Of a DNA stretch of 22,807 nucleotides, positions 17,616 to 22,807 are shown in pieces. The translations under genes and the position numbers were made by a program. The DNA comes from a virus, in IMG/VR virus record IMGVR_UViG_3300017753_000121, positions 1 to 22,807 of that record, one strand, 5' to 3'. Under the pieces are notes generated by a model. That model did not search any database. It saw only the letters and a list, made by a program, of their open reading frames with translations, and was not told where the DNA came from. Each line of letters starts with the position of its first letter. Position 1 is the first letter of the stretch.

Positions 17616-18035
17616 ATGCCTAGAATAGATATAAAACTACCTTTACCACTAAATCCTTCGTTAACAGCAAAAGTAGCTACGGTTGCTACTGACACTGAAG
17701 ATACTCCAGACACTGGCGCTTGGGACGTTATATACTTTTGTAAAGTAAATTTTTCTACAGGTAAACAGATAGGTGATGTAGTTAGGTTAGGTGAGTGTAT
17801 AGCATTGACAAATCCTAGCGCTGAAGATGAGCTAACAACATATACTATAGGAGTGCAAACAACTGGAACAGAATTACTACCTGTTGCGGGTGATTATGTG
17901 TTTTTTGGTAAAGATACAAAAGTAAATACCTCTGGTGTTAGAGGTTACTACGCAGAGGTTGAAATGAAGAACGATTCAAACTCACAAGCTGAGTTGTTTT
18001 CAGTAGGTGCAGAAATAAGCGCTAGTAGTAAATAA
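17616..18035 (+). CDS. Small beta-rich virion-module protein, function unknown
   Basis: A 139-residue protein in the tail/fibre region. The sequence alternates hydrophobic and small polar residues (AWDVIYFCKVNFSTGKQIGD, GVQTTGTELLPVAGDYVFFG) and ends with GYYAEVEMKNDSNSQAELFS, so it is probably one compact beta-barrel or sandwich. It has two Cys residues and no signal peptide or membrane segment. I do not recognise the family. By place and size it could be a capsid decoration protein, a fibre-attachment protein or a small tail component. The start is ATG with leader AAAATAAATAAAC; no Shine-Dalgarno. Confidence 0.6.
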   Translation: MPRIDIKLPLPLNPSLTAKVATVATDTEDTPDTGAWDVIYFCKVNFSTGKQIGDVVRLGECIALTNPSAEDELTTYTIGVQTTGTELLPVAGDYVFFGKDTKVNTSGVRGYYAEVEMKNDSNSQAELFSVGAEISASSK

Positions 18036-18078
18036 GACAAAATAAGTGTAATTATAACTAATAATAAAAGAAAAAAAT

Positions 18079-18714
18079 ATGCCATTACCATTAGCAGCAA
18101 TGTTAATTCCTGGAGCTTTAACCGCAATTGGTGGTTTGATGGGTGGAAAAGCCCGTAGAAGAGAGCAAAGACGAGCAAGGGAAGAATACAACGCAAGAAA
18201 AAAAGATTATCAAAACATGTCATTTAGCAATCCTTATGCTAACATGAGTAACGTTTATGAAAATTTACAAGTAAACACAAAGCAAGCAGACTTTATGAAA
18301 GAACAACAAATGCAAGGTTCTGCAAATGTTATGGATGCTTTAAGTGGTGCTGCTGGTAGCTCCGGTATTGCTGGTTTAGCCCAAAGCGTTTTAAACGCTA
18401 ACACACAAGCTGCTCAGCAGTCTTCAATTTCAATTGGTCAACAAGAACAAGCTAACCAACAAGCCATGTTAGGTGAAAGATCTAGGTTACAAGGTTTAGA
18501 CAGAGAGGGCCAACAATACGTAGAAGAACAAAAGAACGCAAGAACACAAACTTTACTAGGTATGTCACAGACTAGATACAGAGAAGCTAACGCTGCGAGA
18601 CAAGCCGCTAGAAATCAAATAATGTCTGGTATTGGACAAATGGGTAGTGGTTTAATGGCTGGTGTAGATGCTGGTATGCATAAAAACAACTTTTTTACAG
18701 GAAAAACTCCCTAA
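18079..18714 (+). CDS. Ejection / internal virion protein, T7 gp14-like
   Basis: A 211-residue protein starting with a hydrophobic segment (residues 3-23, LPLAAMLIPGALTAIGG), followed at once by a basic cluster (KARRREQRRAREE). Residues 55-185 are Gln/Ala/Ser/Asn-rich helix (NANTQAAQQSSISIGQQEQA; YREANAARQAARNQIMSGI), and the C-terminus is Gly/Met-rich and mildly hydrophobic (GIGQMGSGLMAGVDAGM). This plan and length match T7 gp14 (196 residues) and its podoviral counterparts, which sit in the head core, leave the particle with the DNA and insert into the outer membrane. The following two genes have the relative positions of gp15 and gp16. Assignment is by architecture and context; direct similarity to gp14 was not testable. 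The upstream 43-base gap shows no hairpin. Confidence 0.6.
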   Translation: MPLPLAAMLIPGALTAIGGLMGGKARRREQRRAREEYNARKKDYQNMSFSNPYANMSNVYENLQVNTKQADFMKEQQMQGSANVMDALSGAAGSSGIAGLAQSVLNANTQAAQQSSISIGQQEQANQQAMLGERSRLQGLDREGQQYVEEQKNARTQTLLGMSQTRYREANAARQAARNQIMSGIGQMGSGLMAGVDAGMHKNNFFTGKTP

Positions 18715-18719
18715 ATAAT

Positions 18720-20219
18720 ATGGCACAAACAAACAACTTAAATGCAATGCTTATAGCTGGTGAATCTGGCTTAAGTGAAAACATGTCTTTTAGGACAGAT
18801 TTAATATCTAATCCTATAATGGAGCGCATGTCTAGAACTTTAGAAAGTAACGCTGAAAAGGCAAAAGCAATAACAGCTAATATAAACAAAGCAACTGAAA
18901 AAGTTGATGATAAAACTGGTGAAATAGTTAAAGATATTACAGATAATAAAATAAGAAACGTAGTTTATAGACTTGCTGCTGGTTTTAAAAATATGTTTGC
19001 AGCTTCTGGAGGTGAAGGTGAAGACGTTATTATGGGTGAATACCAACAAGTTGAAACTGCAACAAATAATTTATTAGACGATAAAAAAGATTTTCAACAA
19101 AACAGAGATGGTAATAATTATTCCGCTGGTTCAAGCGTAAGAACTTACGATGCTAACGAAAGTGTGCACGGTGGTAATTATATAGGAGATCCTGTTTATA
19201 ACAGCCAAACAAATCAAATGATGTTTTTAGTTCCAATACCACAAGGTGATTATGGCAACACTACAGAGCAACTAGACGCTGATTATGAATCTTATGTTTC
19301 TGAAATGACTACTTTAAATGATGACGATTTACAAGAGTTTAGGAATTTGAAATCTAGAAAATCTACTGGTGAAAAGTTAACGGCAGAGGAGCAAACAAGA
19401 ATTGATGAGTTTGAAGCTATTGGCAGTAAAGAAGGCGTTTTAACCAAAAACCAGTGGTTATCACAACAACAAGGTGTTGATAGTGGTGGTGGCAACGAAA
19501 CCGAATTACAAGCTGGTAGAGACGGTTATATGTGGGTTGATTTAGATTATTTAAACAAAGATGTTGTATTAAAAGATGCCGAATTAATGACGGCTTTTGA
19601 AGAAGGCTTTGATGATATTTACAACACTGGATCAAGCAATAAAAATGTAAAAAGAAATAGCAATGGAGATGTTGCTATTGATGGTATTGATTTAAACGAG
19701 CTTACCAACAACAAGGAAACTTTGATAACTATGGCTTGGGATAATTATGCTAAAGACGGTGGCACTACTTTTTACGAAGACTTTGCTGATAAAAACCCAA
19801 ATGCCGATAGAAACTGGATGAAAGTTGACCACCCAGATTTTGATCAAAAAAGATTAAAAGATGAGGTAATGAAATTTTATCAAAACAAAATAAACAAAAA
19901 ATACGAGTCTGGAGTTGCTGACTATAAAAACACTACACAAGGAGGTATAAAAGTTGAGCAAATAGACAATATGGTTGACAACGCTTTTAAAACCGTTATA
20001 ACGTCTACTGAGGGTGAAGGAGAAACAGACACTGTAGTAGATTTTTCTATGTTAAGAACGGATAGAAGGAAAGTTGATTTAAGTAACGATGGTGAAATGT
20101 ATGAAGTTTTATCTTGGGAAAATGGCGATTGGGTTGTAATGGAAGAGTTTCCAAAAGATACAGACCCAAATATACTTAAAAAATATTTTAAAGTAGCATT
20201 TGGAGGTAGTTTAAATTAA
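18720..20219 (+). CDS. Probable internal virion protein, unrecognised family
   Basis: A 499-residue, acidic, Asp/Asn-rich protein between the gp14-like gene and the lysozyme-bearing gene, the position that gp15 takes in T7-like ejection cores (T7 gp15 has 747 residues). Residues 25-90 are helical and charged (ERMSRTLESNAEKAKAITAN), followed by a slightly hydrophobic helix (VVYRLAAGFKNMFAAS). Around 199-240 is another charged helix pair (EFRNLKSRKSTGEKLTAEEQ). The C-terminal part has mixed segments such as FSMLRTDRRKVDLSNDGEMY, then EVLSWENGDWVVMEEFPKD. It has no Cys, no signal peptide and no enzyme motif I can name. Role as an ejection protein is inferred only from neighbours. The start is five bases after the previous stop, with leader AAATAAT. 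Confidence 0.55.
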   Translation: MAQTNNLNAMLIAGESGLSENMSFRTDLISNPIMERMSRTLESNAEKAKAITANINKATEKVDDKTGEIVKDITDNKIRNVVYRLAAGFKNMFAASGGEGEDVIMGEYQQVETATNNLLDDKKDFQQNRDGNNYSAGSSVRTYDANESVHGGNYIGDPVYNSQTNQMMFLVPIPQGDYGNTTEQLDADYESYVSEMTTLNDDDLQEFRNLKSRKSTGEKLTAEEQTRIDEFEAIGSKEGVLTKNQWLSQQQGVDSGGGNETELQAGRDGYMWVDLDYLNKDVVLKDAELMTAFEEGFDDIYNTGSSNKNVKRNSNGDVAIDGIDLNELTNNKETLITMAWDNYAKDGGTTFYEDFADKNPNADRNWMKVDHPDFDQKRLKDEVMKFYQNKINKKYESGVADYKNTTQGGIKVEQIDNMVDNAFKTVITSTEGEGETDTVVDFSMLRTDRRKVDLSNDGEMYEVLSWENGDWVVMEEFPKDTDPNILKKYFKVAFGGSLN

Positions 20220-20231
20220 AAATTATATTTA

Positions 20232-22807
20232 ATGTCTGAAATTAATTACGACAAGTATTTAGAAAACGAAAATGTACAGTGGTTTCTTCATAATTTAATG
20301 GAGCACGAAGCTGACAAGACTTCAGACGGAAACATAAATTATGGAGGCTTTAACCAAGGTGGTAGTAATTCTACTGCTTTTGGTTTTGCTCAATTTACAG
20401 GCATTACAAGAAATGAAATTTTAGAAAAATACAAAGTAGACGCTTGGTCAAATGACTTAAACAGTCAATTTAAAGCAACATTAGCGCTACTACATATGGA
20501 CGGTGACTTAGACAACGTTGCAAGTGGAGATTTTGAATCTGTGTTTGGAAAGTCATCTCTTAAAACAAACAAAGATAACCAAATGGTTGGCGGTTCTCGC
20601 TGGCAAGCTTTTTACCCAGAAGGTCATAAAGATTTTTTACCAGATACAAATAAAAATAGTGTTTTATTTAGTGAAAGACCTGAGGGTTGGCAAACAAATT
20701 ACCAAAATTATATAGATAGCGCTATTTTTGACCCTAAAACTTCTTGGTCAAATATAGGTAATTTAGACAAAGGCTTAGACATACAAAAGAAAAAAAGAGA
20801 TCTTTACACTATTACTTATAAGGACAGTTTAGTTCCTCAGCACATATTAGATAGTATTGTTATAAACGAGGAAGACCCGGGTAATGTAACTGAAGTTGAT
20901 AATGACGATCCTTTCAAAAAGATTGACGAGTATGAAAAAAGAAAAAGTATTGAACGAAAACGAAAAATCAATAAAAATCGTAATAAAGAAGGTGTTGTAA
21001 GCGATATTATAGATAAGATCAGTTCTATGCATGGAGATCCATCTGATTGGGAAAAAAATACAAATCCCAATGCTCCAAAGATTAATTTTACAATACAGTA
21101 CGATGAAAATGGAAGGCCAATAGGTACTACTCAACGTGACAATTCACCAACAGTTGAAAATCAAAATTTAGTAAACAGAGAAAAAGAGCAAGCTAAAAAA
21201 ATAAACACTTTTAACTACGAAGGTCTTTCTGGCGATGTAAAAAATGCTGAAGAAGCAAGACTACAGTCTATGTTAAGGTATTTTTCTGCGTTAGAAGGTA
21301 GAGATCCTGAAAACTTTTTTAAATCAAAAGAAGAATACAAAGAGTGGTGGGTTAAAAATAATCCTAATTTTGGGCCTTTAAGCTTTGAGGCTACTTGGAA
21401 AAAAACAAAAAACACTAAGTTTAAGTTTGACGAAGAGTTGTTGTATAAAAAATCTGAACTAGAAAAATTAAATAAAGCTATTGACGAAATATACGATGGT
21501 GAGTTTGAACCAGACGAATCAATAGTTGATGATATGCGTATGGCTGTTTTAAGCCAATTAACAGAAGAGGATATAAGACAACTATCAAGCGGTTTGTTAA
21601 AGGGAAGTCATTTTACAACTGAAGAAAAAAACGCTATATTAAAAAATGCTAGAATAAAAATATACAACGATCAGCAAGAAAAAATGGCACCACAGTATGA
21701 CGTGTTGTTAGAAGAAAAAAAAGTTATTGACGAAGCTACAGCTGTTATAGAGGCTGATCAAAACGATTTACTTGCTGAGAGAGAATTGTTAGAGACACGA
21801 AGATCTGAAATGATGGAAAACGGTCGTTTTGAATATAATAAAATTGGCCAAGAAAGAGAGCAGTGGGTTCCAAACAGTGCTAGGGAGTTTGTTGATTTTC
21901 AAGCTGATGTAGAGATGTTTGAAAACAAATTAGATATTTTTAAATCTCAACAAGCTGTTTACGATGCTAAAGTTGAAGATTATAATTTAAAGGCTAAGGA
22001 GTTTGTTAAAAAAGAAGAAGATCTTCAAGCTATGTTAGCTTACAATGTAGTAGATGGAGCTCCTGTTTTTGACAAATCTATAAAAAGTTTTAGTGTTAGA
22101 AGTGCTGAGTGGCAAGAGAGTTTGAGAAATTTATTAGGCAGAGACACTTGGTACGCAAAAACTTTAGACTCGTTTTTAAGCTTTGCTAAGCCCTTTGCAG
22201 GTATGACAGCTGATATTTATACTTTTTCTTACCAAGCTGGAATTGCTTTTGCGGGTTTTGCTTCTGATGAAATTGGGTATGCTGCTGGTTACAAACAAAG
22301 AGGTGTAGACCATAGTAATTTTGAAGCTGTGTTAAATATGATGACGAGAGGTGGTTATGTACAAAACCTTATACCTACATCTCAAACAGAAGACACTAAG
22401 CTAACGCAAAAAGAATATAGAAACAGAGAGTTGTTTGGTATTGATATGAGTGGCTCACCTATATTTAGTAGAACTAAAATGAAGGAAGATGCCACTTTGT
22501 ACATGCATGCTAAAAATTGGCTACCTGTTTTTGCATATCCTTTGGTTTTAGTAAGATCAAACGCTAAACTACAGTTAAAGCAAGTTCAAAAGTACAAGAG
22601 TAAAGGTTTTAAAACCTTTAAAAACAGATTTCACATGAAGGGTGCTTCTAAAATAGACAGACTTGCTTGGCAGTATTTAGGTATAGCAAGAATACAAGCT
22701 AGAAAAGCTGCGCCAGGTTCAAAAAAACTAATTAACATGTTATCGCCGTCGTTTAAAATGACAGAAAATGCGGCTAGAAAAATAAACATGATTAACGTTA
22801 CTATGAA
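20232..22807 (+). CDS. Large ejection protein with N-terminal lysozyme-like domain (partial, 3' end missing)
   Basis: I translated this frame from ATG 20232 to the window end: 858 codons with no stop, so the gene continues beyond. Residues about 14-90 resemble a phage lysozyme or transglycosylase domain: a helix with candidate catalytic acids E24 or E26 (WFLHNLMEHEADK), then YGGFN and STAFGFAQFTGITR, comparable to the substrate-cleft GxxQ segment of lysozyme-like folds. Such a domain would open peptidoglycan during DNA entry. Residues 230-254 are strongly basic, about 483-531 are coiled-coil, and residues 646-688 contain a long mildly hydrophobic stretch (FAKPFAGMTADIYTFSYQAG, IAFAGFASDEIGYAAGY). 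T7 gp16 has 1318 residues with an N-terminal transglycosylase, which is the same plan. A tail-associated lysozyme or a multi-domain virion enzyme is the alternative. Confidence 0.7.
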   Translation, partial: MSEINYDKYLENENVQWFLHNLMEHEADKTSDGNINYGGFNQGGSNSTAFGFAQFTGITRNEILEKYKVDAWSNDLNSQFKATLALLHMDGDLDNVASGDFESVFGKSSLKTNKDNQMVGGSRWQAFYPEGHKDFLPDTNKNSVLFSERPEGWQTNYQNYIDSAIFDPKTSWSNIGNLDKGLDIQKKKRDLYTITYKDSLVPQHILDSIVINEEDPGNVTEVDNDDPFKKIDEYEKRKSIERKRKINKNRNKEGVVSDIIDKISSMHGDPSDWEKNTNPNAPKINFTIQYDENGRPIGTTQRDNSPTVENQNLVNREKEQAKKINTFNYEGLSGDVKNAEEARLQSMLRYFSALEGRDPENFFKSKEEYKEWWVKNNPNFGPLSFEATWKKTKNTKFKFDEELLYKKSELEKLNKAIDEIYDGEFEPDESIVDDMRMAVLSQLTEEDIRQLSSGLLKGSHFTTEEKNAILKNARIKIYNDQQEKMAPQYDVLLEEKKVIDEATAVIEADQNDLLAERELLETRRSEMMENGRFEYNKIGQEREQWVPNSAREFVDFQADVEMFENKLDIFKSQQAVYDAKVEDYNLKAKEFVKKEEDLQAMLAYNVVDGAPVFDKSIKSFSVRSAEWQESLRNLLGRDTWYAKTLDSFLSFAKPFAGMTADIYTFSYQAGIAFAGFASDEIGYAAGYKQRGVDHSNFEAVLNMMTRGGYVQNLIPTSQTEDTKLTQKEYRNRELFGIDMSGSPIFSRTKMKEDATLYMHAKNWLPVFAYPLVLVRSNAKLQLKQVQKYKSKGFKTFKNRFHMKGASKIDRLAWQYLGIARIQARKAAPGSKKLINMLSPSFKMTENAARKINMINVTM

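Noticed and set aside
20518-20715. Plus-strand 65-codon open frame
   Set aside because: It lies wholly inside the lysozyme-like gene in another frame; the translation of the larger frame is continuous and has recognisable domain structure.
20837-21415. Minus-strand open frames within the last gene
   Set aside because: All are antisense to the continuous 858-codon frame and consist of Phe/Ile/Ser-rich sequence expected from reversed Lys/Glu/Asn codons.
1-22807. Wholesale stop-codon reassignment as in some crAss-like phages
   Set aside because: All complete genes have long frames with no internal TAG or TGA under the standard bacterial code; only the single TAG at 9480 is of interest.
1-22807. 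tRNA genes, CRISPR arrays, insertion sequences, integrase or attachment sites
   Set aside because: I saw no cloverleaf, regularly spaced repeat, transposase or inverted terminal repeat; the genes leave no gap longer than 73 bases.

Overview
The window is a stretch of double-stranded DNA phage genome carrying the virion-morphogenesis module. Every gene lies on the + strand and they are packed almost end to end, with gaps of 1 to 73 bases. The order is the 3' end of the large terminase, portal, scaffold-like protein, major capsid protein, a conserved head/neck protein, two ring or connector proteins, a giant stabilisation/muzzle protein, a fibre-like beta protein, a small beta protein, and three consecutive proteins that look like DNA-ejection (internal virion) proteins. 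The last of these carries a lysozyme-like N-terminus and runs off the window. No contractile sheath, tail tube or tape-measure gene is seen, so the layout is that of a short-tailed podovirus. The terminase, portal, ring and muzzle proteins have the sequence character of crAss-like and related podoviruses of Bacteroidota.

The host is most likely a member of Bacteroidota, perhaps a marine flavobacterium. This is inferred from strong A+T richness, starts preceded by A/T-rich leaders with no Shine-Dalgarno sequence, heavy use of AGA, TTA and ATA codons, and the family resemblance of the proteins. Stops are TAA in 11 of 12 finished genes, TAG once and TGA never. There is no sign of wholesale stop-codon reassignment.

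Layout: 1-1161 packaging motor; 1164-6248 procapsid (portal, scaffold, capsid), closed by a clear Rho-independent terminator with a UUCG tetraloop; 6322-7128 a lone conserved virion gene bounded by hairpins on both sides; 7185-15989 neck and tail hub (ring, ring, muzzle), all three in the same reading frame; 15991-18035 beta-rich surface or fibre-like proteins; 18079-22807 a cassette resembling the T7 gp14-gp15-gp16 ejection core.

Functionally, the terminase would pump DNA through the portal into a capsid built on the scaffold. The ring proteins would extend the portal channel and the muzzle protein would close it. The ejection proteins would be packaged in the head and open a path through the envelope on infection. 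I did not find a clearly new defence or counter-defence system. The points most worth following are an amber codon joining two in-frame virion genes, paired UNCG-tetraloop hairpins around one gene, a small beta module that appears to recur in several virion proteins, and the T7-like ejection cassette on a crAss-like backbone.
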